Assembly: GCA_022661535.1 (NCBI GenBank)
Contig: JAKULF010000009.1
Coordinates: 2,852,001 to 2,916,000 of the forward strand
Direction of reading: 5' to 3'
Source: Eutypa lata
Taxonomy: Eukaryota > Ascomycota > Sordariomycetes > Xylariales > Diatrypaceae
Length of the DNA: 64,000 bases
Part shown: positions 47,400-61,807 of the stretch, in pieces
Layout of the letters: every line of letters starts with the position of its first letter
Numbering within the stretch: the first letter of the stretch is position 1
Program-made: the position numbers and the translations under genes
Notes under the pieces: generated by a model
Seen by the model: only the letters and a program-made list of their open reading frames with translations
What the model was told of the DNA's origin: nothing
Databases searched by the model: none

Positions 47400-49879
47400 T
47401 TACTTTTTTAATATTTATCGTCGATAACGGTTATAATTTTCGAAAATTTCGTTTAAGACTTTTTCGTATTATTATTATTATTTAATAAAAACTTTTATTT
47501 TATATATAATTTTCGTTATTATTTTAAACGATATAATGTTAATTATATAAATTATAATTAAAACCGAAATTTTTAATTTTTATAACGAAAAACCTTAATA
47601 AAAAGTTATAATTATCGATTTTTCTTTTATATTATATATTATAAATATCGAAAAAGTAATTAAATAAATAAGTTTATTAATAAAAGTTATATTAATTTAA
47701 AAGTTAAAACTTAAATTTTTTAAATTAAATATTAAATTTCTTTTTTAAATAAATTAAATAAAATAATTATAAAAAAATATTATAATTATATAAAGTTTTA
47801 AAAAATAACGATTTTTTTTATATAAAACTTTTTTAATAAGATTATTTTTTTATCGTTATAAATAACTTTATTAAATATTTTAAAAATAAATTTTATTTAT
47901 TTTATTATTTTTCGTAATTTATTTCTTTTTTTTTAAAAAAGATTTATTAATACGTTTTATTTTTTAAATTATTAATAAATCGAACGAAATTTATATAATT
48001 AAGCGATTTTATTAATTTATTTATAAAACTTTATTTATTTTTAATATATTTAATTTTTATTTTATTATTTTTAACTTTTTATTAAATATAATAATATTTA
48101 ATTTAAATATATTTCTTTTTATAATATAATCGTTTTTTCGGTTTATTTATAAGCATTTATATTATTTTTTAAAATTTTAATAAATTTCGGTAATATAATA
48201 TTAAATCTTTTTAAGAAATTATAAATTTCGATCGTTTTTATTACGGTAATTTTAAAAATATAACGAATAATAATCGATTAACATTTTAAGCTTTACGTTA
48301 TAAAAGTATTAATTATAAAAAATACGTAATTAATTATATTTTTTTATAATAAATTTATTTATAAAATTTAAATTTATTATTTTATATAAACTTAATATAT
48401 TATATTTATAATAAAAATAATTATTATTTAATTTTTTATAATAAATAAATAAATTAAACGTTTTTTTAAATATTTATTAACTTTTTTAATACTTTATTAT
48501 TATTTAAATAAAAAATTATTTATAAATTTTATTTAAATTAAAGTTATAAATATAATATTAAATTTATTAATATAATTCGAAAAGTTATATTAATTAATTA
48601 TATTAACGAATTCGGAAATGTTTTTTTTATTAATTTATTATAGTACTTTATAATTTTTATATAATTTTTACCGAATAAAATAAATTTAAGCTTTAATTTA
48701 TTTAAATTTATAATTATTAATAATTTTTTAATGTATTATTATTAATTAAATTTAATATTTTCGTTATTTATTAATTAAATAATTTAAATTTTTAAAAATT
48801 AATTTATAATATTTAAATCTTTAATTATAACGTTTTTAATAATATAATTTATTATTTTTTATAACCGTTTTTTATTAACGTTAAAAAAAGGAAATTATTA
48901 ATATATAAAGTTATTACGTTTTTCGTATTAAAGTTTAAATAAATAATATCGTTCGTTATTAATAAATAAAACTTTTTTTAATTAAAATTTTTATTATTAT
49001 TTTTTATTATATAATATCGGTTTATTTAAAATGATATAAAAGATTTAAAAGTTTAATAATATTTTTAAAAAAATATTTAAATTTCTTTTTTATATTTAAA
49101 TAAATATTTAAATATTTTTTTATTATTAAAAATCTTTTTATAAACTTTTTTTTTTAATTTTTCGTTAAAGTAAATCGTTATAAAGTTAATTTAAAATATA
49201 TATTATTTAAAATTCGTTATTAATGTTTTTAATATATTTTAATAAATTTTTTTTATTATAAATATAATCGTTTTAATATAATTAATGTTTATTCGTTATA
49301 TAAAGTTTTATACGTAAATACAAGCCTTTCGTTTTTCGAATTCGTTTATAAACGTAAACCTTTTTTAAATATTTATTTTATATTAATTAAATGTTTATAA
49401 AAAGCTTATTTTAACGTAATAAATTTAAAAGAATTTTAGTTAAAAAGAATTTAATTTAATAAAAATAATTTTAATTTATAAGTTTCGTTTTAAATTTCTT
49501 ATTATTTTCTTAAACGTTAAATTCGTTTTCGATAATATTAATATAAATTTATAAATTAATAATAATTTTTTAACGTTAAATTTACTTTATTAATTTTATT
49601 AAAAAAGTTATTATTATTTTTTAATATATATAATATTATTTTATATTTATACATTTATTTAATCGTTAAAGTAAAATTATAAAAATTAATAAACTTTTTA
49701 TAAAACTTATAATCGTTATTTTTAAAACGTAATTAATAATTAAAAAAAATATATTAATTATTATTTTTTTAATTTAAAAATAAACTTTAAGTTTTTTTTA
49801 TAATTATAAAATTATTTTTAAAAATATCGTAAACGTATAATTTTAAAAAAAAATTTTAAATATTTTAATTTACGTTTAT
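47400..49879 (-). mobile_element. Ty1/copia pol fossil, copy 3, cut by the gypsy element
   Basis: 47540-47840 aligns with 35360-35660, and 49290-49400 with 37250-37345 ('cgttatataaagttttata', 'tttttcgaa', 'ataatgtttat'-type anchors). On the minus strand, 48894-48905 gives the RT catalytic motif in the context V-I-T-L-Y-I-N-N-F-L-F, i.e. Y-I-D-D with both Asp codons mutated to Asn, agreeing with copy 1. It keeps more CpG and some CpC than copies 1 and 2. The match breaks off at the left LTR of the gypsy element. The rest may continue right of 57265, but I could not prove that. Confidence 0.68.
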
Positions 49880-50078
49880 ATAAAAATATAAATAACTATA
49901 AGCTTATAATATAATTACTAAGCAATAATAAAGTAATTTCGAAAAGTAAATGTAATAAATTACTTTTAATTAACGATTTTAATTAATTAAAAAAAGCTTT
50001 TTATATACTTTAACGCTTATAAGTTGTTACGTAATTATAAGTTATATACTTTAAGTAATTATACTTTTTATATTAAAT
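49880..50078 (-). repeat. Gypsy LTR, left (3' LTR)
   Basis: Nearly identical over long runs to 57065-57265: 'ataaattacttttaattaac', 'aaaaaaagctttttatatac' and 'taattatacttttta' type blocks. Differences are C/T or G/A. Confidence 0.85.
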
Positions 50079-50999
50079 ATATTTTTTTATATTACTTTTT
50101 TCTTTTTTAATTATTAATTTTTAATAGCTTTATATATTATAATTTTAATCGTAATATAACGTAACTTATACGTTATTTAATAATTATAATATCTTAAGTT
50201 ATTATTATAATCGCTTTATATATAACCTTTAATCGCCGTTATTACGATATCTTTAAGCGTTATTAAACACTTTAAGCGATAATTATTCGCTTTACGTTTA
50301 CTTTTAAACCGCGTTTTTTAAAAATAAATTATTATTTTTCTTTTTTTTAAGTTTATAATATTATTTTATTTCCTTTATAATGCCGTTTTTCGTTCGTCGT
50401 TTTTTTATTATTCGTTCGTTATTTTTCGTTAATTATAATAATACTTATTACGTTTTTTTAACTTTTAATTATTAAACTTTTATCGTTTTAATATCTTTTC
50501 GTAATAACTTTTATTAAATTTACGCTTTTAATAAATAAGGTAAATAAAATTACTATTAAGCTTAAATCGATTTTAATAACGAATCGAATTTCGAAAATAT
50601 TTTTTTAAATAAACTTTATTAACATTACGTATTTTTTTTTATTTCGATTTTTCGATTCGTTATATCGTTAACTTTATAACGATTAATAACTCGCGTTATA
50701 TTTATTATATTAAAAATAAAAATAAATATCTTTTTATAAGTTTTTTTATTTTTTTAACGATTTTTACGCGATTAATTATTAATTAAATTTCGGTTATTTT
50801 ACGTAATTTAACTTAATTAATTACGAATTTTATAATTAAAATTTATTTTATTAAAAACGAAATTATTATTAACTTTATTTTAAAACTTAAAATAACGAAG
50901 TATAATTATCGTTTAATCGTTTTTCGTTAAGTTATTTTCGTTTTTTATAAAGCTTACGAAAAAAAAAATCAAATTATTTTTAATATTTTAAAAGTTAAA

Positions 51000-53500
51000 C
51001 GTATTATTATCGTCGTAATCGAGTTATAATCGCTTCGTCGTTTAAAAACTTTAAAGTTTAAATATTAATTAATAAATTTTTTATTATATTTAATTAACGT
51101 TTTTTCGTTAACTTTTCGCCGTAAAGCTTTAAATTTCGATTAATTTATATCGTTCGTTAAAGCTTAAGTTTACTTCGCCGATATTACGCTTATTTACGAT
51201 CGTAATAACTTTATTTATATAATCTTTTACATCGCTTTTTGCCGTATTTAAAACGACGATTATTTATAACTTTTTAATAAAAAAAAACGTTAAAGTTAAT
51301 TTTATTATAAATATTAATTAATTTCGTTTAATATAAATTATTTTATTTTAATATTTAAAAAATTAAAAGTTAACGTTTTAATATTAATCGATTTTACTTA
51401 ACGTACGTTTTACGTTACGTTATAAAAACGAAAATAACTTGCTTTATTTAACATTTTTTAAAGCGTCGTTTAATCGTTAACTTTACGTTAACGATACGTA
51501 TAATTTATTAATAAAGCGTTAAGGTTTTTAATTTTAAAAATAATAAATTTAATTTTTATTATAATACGTTATTAATTAAATAAATAATCGTCGTTTTATT
51601 ATAATTATAAATTCGATTTTTATAACGAAATAATTAATAACTTAACGATCGCTTTACGTTTATATAAGTTTTTTTTTTATAAAGAACTTTTTTATTTCTT
51701 TAATATTAAAAATATTATTAAACTGTTTTTATTATACTTTTTTCATAAATATTTAAACGGTTTTTAATCGATTTATAACGAATCGAAATTATTAAAATAT
51801 TAAAAGTTTAATTTTTCTTTATATAATATTTATTTTATCGTTTTACTTTACGTACTTTTTTCGTGCTTTTTTTTCGTAACGTATTAAAGCTTTTTAAATA
51901 TTAATAAAAAAAATTTTAAATTTTTAAATATTATATTTTACTAATTAACTTTTTTATTTAATTAAAAATTTCCTCGGCTTTTAATCGTTTTAATATTAAA
52001 TTACGTTTTTTATTATTTATTTTTATTATTTATTTTTTAAATTTAATAATAACATTTTATTAACGGTTTTTTATCGATTTTATTAAAGCTTTAAAAAAAT
52101 ATAAAAAAAACGTTATAAATTCGTTAATACTTTATAAATAAATAAACGTAATATGTTTAATCGTCGATTTATTTAATTATTTTAATTCGAATATATATAA
52201 GCGTTAACTTCGCATTATTTTTAAATCGAAAGTTTTTAATAAATAACGTTATTATTTTATCTTTTTAAAATTCTTTTAAAATATAACGTTTATCGTAATA
52301 CTTTTTTTATATTTCGATAACCTTTTTTTAATAAACGCGTATTTATCGTTAAACTTCGATTATTTATTTAATTTTTTTTTTATTTTTTAAACTTATAATT
52401 TAATTCGATTTAATATTTATTTTATTATTTTTAAATAATATTTATATAACGCTTTAAATGGTAAATATTTAATTAACGCGTTATAATAATAATTATAAAT
52501 AAACTTAATTTCGTAAAAGATTTTAATTTAATTATATTAATTAATATCGTAATATTTTTAAAAATATCTTTTTAAAGTTTAATTTATACGCTTAATTTAT
52601 TTATTTATTTAAAGATAATATACGGTAAATAATTAACGCTTAATCTTTTTAACGTTATAAAACTTTTATTAAAATTTATTAATAAATAATTTATCTTTAT
52701 TATTTACGATGTTTTTAAAAAATTCGAAATAATATTTAATTTTTTTATATAAAACTTAAATAAACTTTATAATAATTAACGTTTTTATAATAAATATAAA
52801 TAAAGTAATTATTATAAAATAATTTACGATTATTAAAATAATATTATAATTTATTTTATCGTTTTTAAAATTAATAAATAACTTCGTAATAAAATTTATA
52901 TTAATTTTTTAAAACGATTAATTTAATAAAAATAAAAATTATAAAGCTTCGTATAACTTATATTATAATTTTATAACCTTTTAATAAATAATATATAATT
53001 TTATATACGTTTATATATTAATTAATATATTTTTTTAATAAAACTTTTAACTTAATAACTTTATTATACGTTAATCTTTTATATACTTTATTTTAAAATT
53101 ATTATAATATTAACGAATTACGTTAAAATAATAAATCGATTTTTAAAAAACAAAATACTTTTATTATTTATTTAATAATTATTTTAAATGCTTAAACGCT
53201 TACGAGTTACTTTAATTAAAACTTAAAGATTTAAGTTTTTATTTTAAAAAGTTTAAATTTATTCGTAAAAAAATCAAAACGTTTTCGATATTTAAACGCT
53301 TTTTTTTTAATTAACTTTTTCGTAAAAAAAAAAACCGATTTAAAAAAATAACTTTATATTTTCTTTATCGTTATTTCGATTTAATAATTCGGCTTTAATT
53401 CGAATTTTATTTTATTATTATTTTCGAATTATTTAAGTTATCGTTATTACGTAATAATCTTTTAAAACTACTTATATTCGTTAAATATTTAATTTTATTA
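51000..53500 (-). pseudogene. Probable integrase part of the gypsy element
   Basis: Assigned by position only: it follows RNase H and precedes the 3' LTR on the minus strand. It is CpG-rich and coding-like. I did not resolve the zinc finger or the catalytic acidic residues, and did not confirm a chromodomain. Confidence 0.45.
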
Positions 53501-53899
53501 TAATATAAAATAAAAGTCTTTTTTTACTTTAACTTTTACGTTTATTATTTAAGTAATAATTACTTAATATTTTATTAAATCGTTAATAATTAAAATATTT
53601 TATATAACTTAAATTAATTATTTTATTCGTTAATAATTAAATTAATTATAACTTTATTTAATTAACATTTATTTTATTTTAATAAAAAGATTTTTTATAA
53701 AATAAAGCTTTTTCGTAAAAATAAAAAGCACGTTTTTATAATAAATCGACTTTAATATATAATTCGGTCGTTAATTTAAGCCGTTAATAAAATTAATAAC
53801 TTTAAATTAATATTATAAATCGAAATTAAATTAAAATAATCGATATATTTATTAAATTAATCGTTTTTAAAGGTTTTTTATTAAAGCTTTTATTACTTT

Positions 53900-54700
53900 T
53901 TAAAATACTTTATAATTTATAAATATTATAAACTTTTATTTCGTATTTTTTAAAAAATAACGTTAATATTTTAAGCTTTTTATTATAATTAATAACTTTT
54001 ATTAATTAATTTCTTATTTCGTTTTTATATTAATAAGCTTTTGTAATTAAAAAGTAACGAGTCGTTAATTAACGCTGTATTTTTACGATAAAATCTTCGA
54101 AATAATTTTAAAAAAACATTAATTTTTATTTTTATAATTTTTATATAATTTTAATATTAAAGTATAATCGCCATTATAAAAGCTTTTTATAAATTTTTAA
54201 AAACTTTATAAATACTTTTTAATTAACGAAACGCTTATTATTTAAATTTTTTTTAATAAAACCGTAATTAAAATAATAATCTTCGAATAATTAAAGATAA
54301 ACTTTTTATAAAAATTTATAAACTTTAAAAAAACTTATATATTTTTTATAAAATTAAAATATAATTACGTTTATATAATAATTATTCGTTAAAAATTTAT
54401 TTATATCTTTTTAATATTTATAATAAATTTTAAAAAAGAAATTTTTTATTAAAAAAACTTATATTTAAATAATTTCGTAAAAAGTTAATAATTTTTTAAT
54501 TATTTATAAATTATACGAAAATAAATTATATATTTTTTTTCGTTTTTAAAAAAATTACGATATTATTTAAATATATTATATAAATTTTATTTATTAATTT
54601 CGTTAAAGCTTTATATATATAAACTTAAAACGTAATTAAAACGTTTATTAATTCGAAAAGTATAATTATATATTTAAATTAATTATAACGTATTTAAAAA
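53900..54700 (-). pseudogene. Gypsy reverse transcriptase (C-terminal half) and RNase H fossil
   Basis: Minus-strand reading from high to low coordinates: L-I-N-V-L-I-T-F-Q around 54640 is the 'L-x-N-A-P-x-T-F-Q' block. Y-L-N-N-I-V-I-F at 54552-54573 is the catalytic Y-L-D-D-I-x-I-F. K-Y-K-F then K-I-S-F-L-K-F-I-I at about 54410-54460 is 'K-C-x-F...V-x-F-L-G-F-I-I'. V-F-L-K-F-I-N-F-Y-K-K-F-I at about 54310-54350 is 'x-F-L-G-F-x-N-F-Y-R-R-F-I', followed by N-Y-S-K-I. RNase H starts with K-A-F-I-M-A-I-I-L and has K-I-N-V-F at 54112-54126, exactly what C-to-T and G-to-A changes make of E-T-D-A-S. A one-base shift follows, after which the N-K-K-L segment (from D-K-E-L) can be read. All substitutions are of the RIP type. 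Confidence 0.85.
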
Positions 54701-57064
54701 ACGATTTTTTATTTATTGCTTTTTTTAATTCGAATTTAATAATATGTATTTTTTAAATTTAACTTTAAAAAAACTTTTACGAAATTTAATCGATTTATTA
54801 CTTTAAAAATTAAAAGTAAAAAATAACGATTTTTAATTATAACTTTATTTAACGTTTAATAATTAATATAAAACCGTACGATATTTTTTTTTTTTAAAAC
54901 GAATAATATTAAAGTAATTATTTTTAATTTAAACTTTTAAATTCGTTTTATATAAAAATATTTCCGTAAATATTCTTTAAATATTTATCGTTAACGTTTC
55001 GATATAAAATAAATAAATTTCGTAATTAAAAATTACTTTAATATAAAATCGATAATATATTTAACTTCGTTTAATATTAAAGGTTTTATTCTTTTTTATT
55101 CGAAATATACGTTACGAAATTTCGTTAAATACTTTAATAAAGTTATTATTTTTAACTTATTATTTTTATTAAATTCGAAAATATTTTAATTATTTTTTAA
55201 GTTTATAAAATTTACTTTATAAGCCGCTTTATTAATAAAAGTAAACTCGATTAATTCTTTACCGTTAATCTTTTTTAAATTATTAAAAATTTATTAATAA
55301 ATAATAATATTTAAAATTATATTTAAACGTTTTATATTTAACTTAAATAATAAAAAATTTAACGCTTTATAATCGCGTTAAATTATAAAAAAAAATTAAT
55401 AAAACTTATAAACGTTTTTTTAAATATTTATTATTTTCGCTTTGATTTCGAACGCTTCGTAATACTTAATAAAAACTTCGTTAACTTTAATAAAAATTAA
55501 TTAAGTTACGATTATTAATTATAACTTTTACTTTTAAACGAATCGTTAATTATAAATATTAATTTAAACTTTTATATTTAAATTTATTTAAACTTAAATA
55601 AAAGCTAGCTCGTTTTTTAAATATATAATCGTTTTACTTTTAAATAATAAATTTATTTTAATCGCTTTTAAAACCTTTATTAAAGTAAGTTAAACGTATG
55701 CATTTACTTCGATAAGTTATTTTTCGATTCGAAATTTATATTAAAGTTTTTAAAGTTTATTAATTAAATAATTATAAAAATTTTTATTTTATTAATAAAA
55801 GCGCCTTTGTTTTTTAATTAATATAATAAATCTTTTTACTTTTTCTTTAAATAATAACGAAACGTATATATTTTTTCGTTATAATTTTAATATATAAACG
55901 TTAACTTTTAAAGCAACGCTTAATTATTTAATTAACTTAATTTATTATAATCGTAATTTATTTAATAATTAATCGGCTTTTTTTAATTTAATTTATTTCG
56001 TTTTTTCGATATATTTAAGGAAAATAAAGCTTTAACTTTTTCGTTAAAAAGAAAAGCTTTAATATATAATTATTATTTTTTTTTACTTAACTTTTAAAAC
56101 TTAATTTTTTCGTTAAGCGATTTAAATACGATCGGCTTTTATAATTACTTAAAAAGGTTTTTTTAAAGTAATTTTTTACTGTAATAATTTTGTTTTTAAT
56201 ATAAGTTATAAACGATAATAAAAATAATACGTTAATTATTAAATTTTTTTTTAAAATTAATAATTAAACTTTATATATTAAATAAATACGTTCGTTACGT
56301 AACGAAAAAATTCATTAACGACTTATCGTTTTATTTAAGTTTTTTAAAAGTATTTTAAAACATTTAATTAACGTAATTAAAGTTAACGTAATCTTTTTTA
56401 ATAAAAATTTATAAATTAATTAACTTTATATTTATAATAATCTTTTATATATTATCGTAATATATTCGTTATTTTACTCGAAAAGCATTATTTATATAAT
56501 TAATAATTTAATATATATACGTAAATTTTATCTTTTTTAATCTTTCGATTTAATTAATTTCGATAATAAACGTAATTTAATCTTTTCGCTTTTATATCGT
56601 AAATTTATCGATAAAAAATTTATTTACGTATTTTAATAATTTCGAATCGTTATATAATTTCGTAATAATATATTAACTCGTAATTTATTATATAAATTAC
56701 TTATATTTAACTTTATTTTTTACTTTTTATAAAGTTAATTATTATTTTTCTTCGATAATTTAAATTTATTTTTTTGTTTTTTTCTTTTATAATATTATTA
56801 ATAATATTTATATTTCTTTATTAAATATAAATTAAAAGTTATTAACGAAACGACGATTAATTAAAAAAATTTACGTTTTTATAAAATTAATTTTATAATT
56901 TGTTACTTTTATTATCGTTTTCGTAACGACTTTTATTTAACGATTTAACGATATAACTTTATAATTCGTTTTTAGTTTTTTTAATTATAAAGGCTTTTTT
57001 TTTCGCGTAAGTTTTTATTTTTATTAATTATTACGTTAATAATTAAATATAAAATTAAAAAAGT
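54701..57064 (-). pseudogene. Probable gag, protease and N-terminal RT part of the gypsy element
   Basis: Assigned by position between the 5' LTR (57065-57265) and the read RT block. CpG-rich throughout. No zinc knuckle or protease motif was confirmed by reading. Confidence 0.42.
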
Positions 57065-57265
57065 TATAAAAATATAAATAATTATAAATTTATAATATAA
57101 TTATCGAATAATAACAAAATAATTTCGAAAAGTAAGTATAATAAATTACTTTTAATTAACGATTTTAATTAATTAAAAAAAGCTTTTTATATACTTTAAC
57201 GTTTATAAGTCGTTACGTAATCGCAAGTTATATGCTTTAAGTGATTATACTTTTTACATTAAATG
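57065..57265 (-). repeat. Gypsy LTR, right (5' LTR)
   Basis: Pairs with 49880-50078. It is slightly less mutated: it keeps 'gtcgttacgtaatcgcaagt' and 'gtgattatac' where the left LTR has lost C and G. Confidence 0.85.
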
Positions 57266-59120
57266 TATTTTTTAATAATTTAATGTATTTCTTTTAATTT
57301 TATTTTTTAAAATAATATTATCGTTTTTATTTTTTATTTTTATTTTTTTTATTTAAAGTATCGTTTAATTCTTTTTTAAATATATTACGAAAATGATTTA
57401 ATAATGTTTTTAAAATTTTAAAATTTATTCGATTTTATAATGTTTTTATAAATAATTACGTATAGCGTTATTATAAATTTATCGCTTTTTAATAATTATA
57501 TTACGTAATTATATATGGTTTAATATTTTAAAAAACATTTTTTTAATTTATAAACGTTTTTCTTTTTAATTTTATAATTTTTATTAATAAAAATAATATA
57601 ATAAATATTTAAAATATATAAATAATTATTTATAAAGAAAAAATTTTATTTAAATATTAATTTTTATTTAAAGATTTTAATTAAAAATAATTTAATAATA
57701 AAAATTATTATATACGGTTTATAATATAAATTATCGTTAATAATATTTAATTTTAAAAGTATAAAAAACTTTTTATTTATATAAAATAAATTTAAATTTT
57801 ATTTTAAATAAATTAAATAATTTTTTTTAATATTATATTTTAATATTAATTATAAAAAAATAAAATAATTAATTCGATTATTTTTTTATAATATTCTTTT
57901 ATTAATTATATATTAAATTTTCTTTATTAATATATAAAATCTTTATAATTTCTTTTATATTTTTTTTATTAAAAAATAAACTTTTAAAATAAATTAAAAT
58001 ATAATTTATATAAAAAATTAATATTTTTAATACTTTGTTTTTTATTATAAAAATATTAATTAATTTATAATGATTATAATTATTTATAATAAAATTAAAA
58101 AATTTATTATTTAAAATAATTATAAGTTTAATAAAGTTTAAATTATATTAAACGATTTTTTTAATATATTTTCTTTTTTTAAAAAAGTTTATTAAAGTTT
58201 TTTTTAATAATTTTTATTTTATTATAAATAATGTATAAAATTAATTTAATATTTAATAAATTTATATTTATATTAAAAAATATTTTAATCGTTTTAATTA
58301 ATCGTTTATAATTAATAAAATAAAATTAATAATGTTAAAAAATAAATAATTTTATATATTTTTTTATTATTAAAATATTTTCGTTTTTAATAATTTATAA
58401 ATTTAAACGTTAAAAAATTATTTAAATTTTTAATATAAATTTTTATTATATAATTATAAAGAATTCTTTTTTTATATATTAAACGTTATTTAAAAAAATT
58501 ATTATAATTATATATTATATTTCGTAATAAATAATTATTTTAACGATAAAAGATTTTTTTAAGAAAATTTTAATAAAAAATATAAAATATAAAATATAAA
58601 ATATATTTTAATTAATATTTTTTTTAAATCTTTATTAATTTTTATTTAATAATTTCGATTTTTTTAACGAATATAAACTTTATATTTATATTAATAATAA
58701 ATTTTTTTAAAAATAAAGTTAATATTTTATTTTTTATATAATTATTTTAATTCTTAATAATATTAATATTAAATTTAATATTTATTAATAAATAATTTTA
58801 TTTAAAAATTTTTCGTAATTATAAAAAGTTATTAATTAATTTATTATTAACTTTAAAAAGATAATTTTTAATTTTAATTAAATAAATTAAATAAAAAATT
58901 TAATTATTATTAATATAATATAAAGTAAAATTATACTTTTTTGCTTAAATATTTCTTTATATTATTTAATAAGGTTTTTTTATTTATTAATATTAATTTT
59001 CGTTATATATATAACGTTATTTTATACTTTATTATATAATTTAATAAAAGTTTCGAAAGTTATTTAAATTATATTTATAAAATTTTAAATAAGTTAAGTA
59101 TTTTATTAATTTTATTTGTA

Positions 59121-59189
<69 letters not shown>

Positions 59190-59466
59190 GTTTTTTGCGT
59201 TTTTTTATATATTTTTTTAAATATATAATCGTAATTATTATAATTTTAATAAAATAATTTATTTTTTATATTATAATTAAATTTATTTTATTTATTATTT
59301 TTGTTTATATTTTTTTAATTTTAATTTTTATTATTTTAAGCGTTATATAATTTATTAAAGTTAATTCTTTTTAAAGCTTTTTATTTTATTATAATAAAAA
59401 TTTATAAAATTATTAATTAATTTATTAATAAAAAATTTATGATTTATAAAATTAAGTTTATTTTAA
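57266..59466. other. Unassigned AT-rich sequence, possibly the rest of copia copy 3
   Basis: Lies right of the gypsy insertion. Weak resemblance of 57280-57330 to 38350-38400 would fit continuation of copia copy 3, but the match is short. It contains the ATT run at 59124-59188. Confidence 0.35.
59124..59188 (+). repeat. ATT trinucleotide run
   Basis: About 21 ATT triplets with one interruption ('taatattatt'). On the minus strand this is AAT, like the run in the gag fossil at 41932-41970. Confidence 0.9.
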
Positions 59467-59895
59467 CCGAAGGTTATTTTATATTAAGTTTAAATTACGA
59501 AATTACGTTATTAATTACGTTATTAATTATGTAATTAATTACGTAATTAAATAATTATTAAATATATAAAAAATATATATTTATTATTATAATAACTTTA
59601 AATTAATTAAATTTTTAATATAAACTTATTTATTCGTTTAAAAAATATATATATAAATTATAATTATAATTAATTAAATGTATTTTCTTTTTTAGTTTAT
59701 ATATTTAATCTTTTTAAATTTAACTTTATAAATTTATAATTATAAACTTATAAATTTATAAACTTATAAACTTATTAATTATTTTTCGAATTTATAAATT
59801 ATTTATAAATTTATAGCTTTATAATTTATAAACTTATAAAGTAATTTATAAACTTATAACTTATAAATTTAAATAACTTAAGTAATATTATATTA
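59467..59895 (+). repeat. Family R, copy D (RIP-mutated, 3' end missing)
   Basis: Begins 'cgaaggttattttatatta' exactly as copy B at 6091 and follows it through 'tttattattataataacttt', 'aatataaacttatttattcg' and 'taattaaatgtatt' (mutated 'taattaagtgcatcc'). It carries extra near-palindromic 'ttacgttattaattacgtta' units at 59500-59540. The match ends at about 59895, where the chromovirus starts. Confidence 0.8.
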
Positions 59896-60500
59896 TAACA
59901 TCGAATAACCTTATATAACAAATGAATATATTATTATTATACGAGAAAAGAAAAAAAGAAAGTTTAAGTTATAAGTATTATTTCGCCGGCTTATATACGA
60001 CGTTATAAAACCGTAATTATAACTTTAAATTAATCTTTAATATCGTAATAATAAGTTTTTTTTTTATTAAGTAATTACTTTTAATTACCTTTAAATAAGT
60101 TTTTCGAATATTCGTTTTAATAATTATTAAAGTTCGTTATTAATTTTATATATATATATTATATAAATAACGAGTAATTACTAAATTATATATATTTAAT
60201 TAAGTTCGAAAAATTAAAATATTAAGCTTATAAGTTATATATAAAAGTTCGTCGTTTATTTCGATATTTAAGCAACTTAATGCGTAAAATATTACCGCGT
60301 TTTTTTCGCTTATATCGCTTTAAGCTTTTATATATTTATATAAGTTTTCGTTTTTTTATATAAATTACTTTGTGTTTTTTTTTTTACGCGTTAATTTTTG
60401 TATTTTCCGTTAATATTTCGTAATTATTAAAATTTCGATATAAGCTTTTTTCGTCGTTAAATTATTAAATTTACATTATTTAATTTTTTATTATTATATT
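59896..60500 (-). other. Probable 3' LTR region of the chromovirus
   Basis: Starts where family R copy D is broken. Moderate GC, no coding motif, position next to the element's end. The limits are not known. Confidence 0.4.
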
Positions 60501-61807
60501 ATTATTATTACAATGCTTTTTTATTTTAATATTATATATGTTTCGTTTATCGTAATTAAATAACTTTATATAATTTACTTTTAAACCATTATAATAAACT
60601 TTAATTTTTATAAAAACGAAATAATAAAGTTTTATTATATTTTTTTTTTTTCGTTACGACGAAATGTAATCTTTATATAATTCGTAAAAAAAGTTATTAT
60701 TTAATAAGTTATTATAATTTATTAAAGTTTTATAAACGACGTAATAACGATATATTAATTATTTTTCGTTTAAGCGATTATTAATATTTACGATAACGTT
60801 ATTAATTTAAAAGCTTTTTTATTTTAAGTATTGTTTTATTTTAATATCGTTCGAAATATTAACGGCAAGCTTAACGTCGATAACGATAACGATAAAGTTT
60901 AAATTTATAAAAAGAACTTTCGTATTATATTAATAAAAACGGCTTTTCGTTTTTGTATCGCTTTTAAAGCGATTAAAAAAAGCTATTATATTAATTTCGA
61001 TTAAACGAATGCCGAAAAAAAGGTATATCTTTTTTAATATTTATTATATTATTATCGTTTTAACGTCGATTTTAAAAAAAGCGTATAAATTATTATACGT
61101 AAGTTTTTATTTATTATAAATTAATAAAATCTTATATCGTTTATTTCGGTTTTAATTTCGTAAATATATTATAATTATATTACATCGTTATTATTTCGTT
61201 AACGAAAAAATAATAAAATGATTTAACGTTTAATGTTTAAAAAAACGTTATTAAATGTCGTTTATTTTTAAATAACGCCGGTTATTAAAATTAAATTTTA
61301 ATTAAACGTACTTTTTATAAAGTTATATAAAATACGATTAAAGTTAAGTAAAATAAAGCCTTCGTTAACGTCGATATAACGATATTTTTTATTTACTTTT
61401 TTATTTTTTAAATAATGTTTTATTATTAGTTTTTTGTTTTTATTATAGTTTTTTTAATTTCGTTATAATATTATTTTTATAATAATTCGTTATTAATTCT
61501 TTATTATAATTTTACTTTAAAAGCTTTTAATTATAAGCCCGGGTATTTTTAAATAATAATTTTCTTTTTAATAATTATTTATATTAATTTTTTTAAATAA
61601 TAACTCTCGTTAAATTAAACCTTTAAGCCGGTTAAATATAAATCGTTACGACTTCGTTTTTATTTTAATTACTTCGTTTTATATAATTAACGAATATTAT
61701 ATTCGTTATTATTAAAAGGAATTTATAACTTCGTTTAATTATTATTATTAATTTAATAACTTAAGTTTTTTTAAATTAATTTTATAAAAATTTATAAAGT
61801 TATTATT

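Larger units (their letters stand above)
49880..57265 (-). mobile_element. Ty3/gypsy LTR retrotransposon, complete length about 7.4 kb, RIP-degraded
   Basis: Direct repeats of about 200 bases at 49880-50078 and 57065-57265 bound a 7.0-kb interior. Minus-strand translation gives reverse transcriptase and RNase H in the right order (see 53900-54700). Gag should lie towards 55500-57000 and integrase at about 51000-53500. CpG is abundant across the whole interior, so this element was probably more GC-rich or is less mutated than its neighbours. It sits inside copia copy 3 and is therefore the younger insertion. The order RT-RNase H-integrase and the similarity of RT mark it as gypsy rather than copia. 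Confidence 0.8.

Noticed and set aside
49880..57265. Host genes from CpG-rich coding-like stretches
   Set aside because: They lie between matching LTRs and carry gypsy RT and RNase H; all long frames are broken by RIP-type stops.
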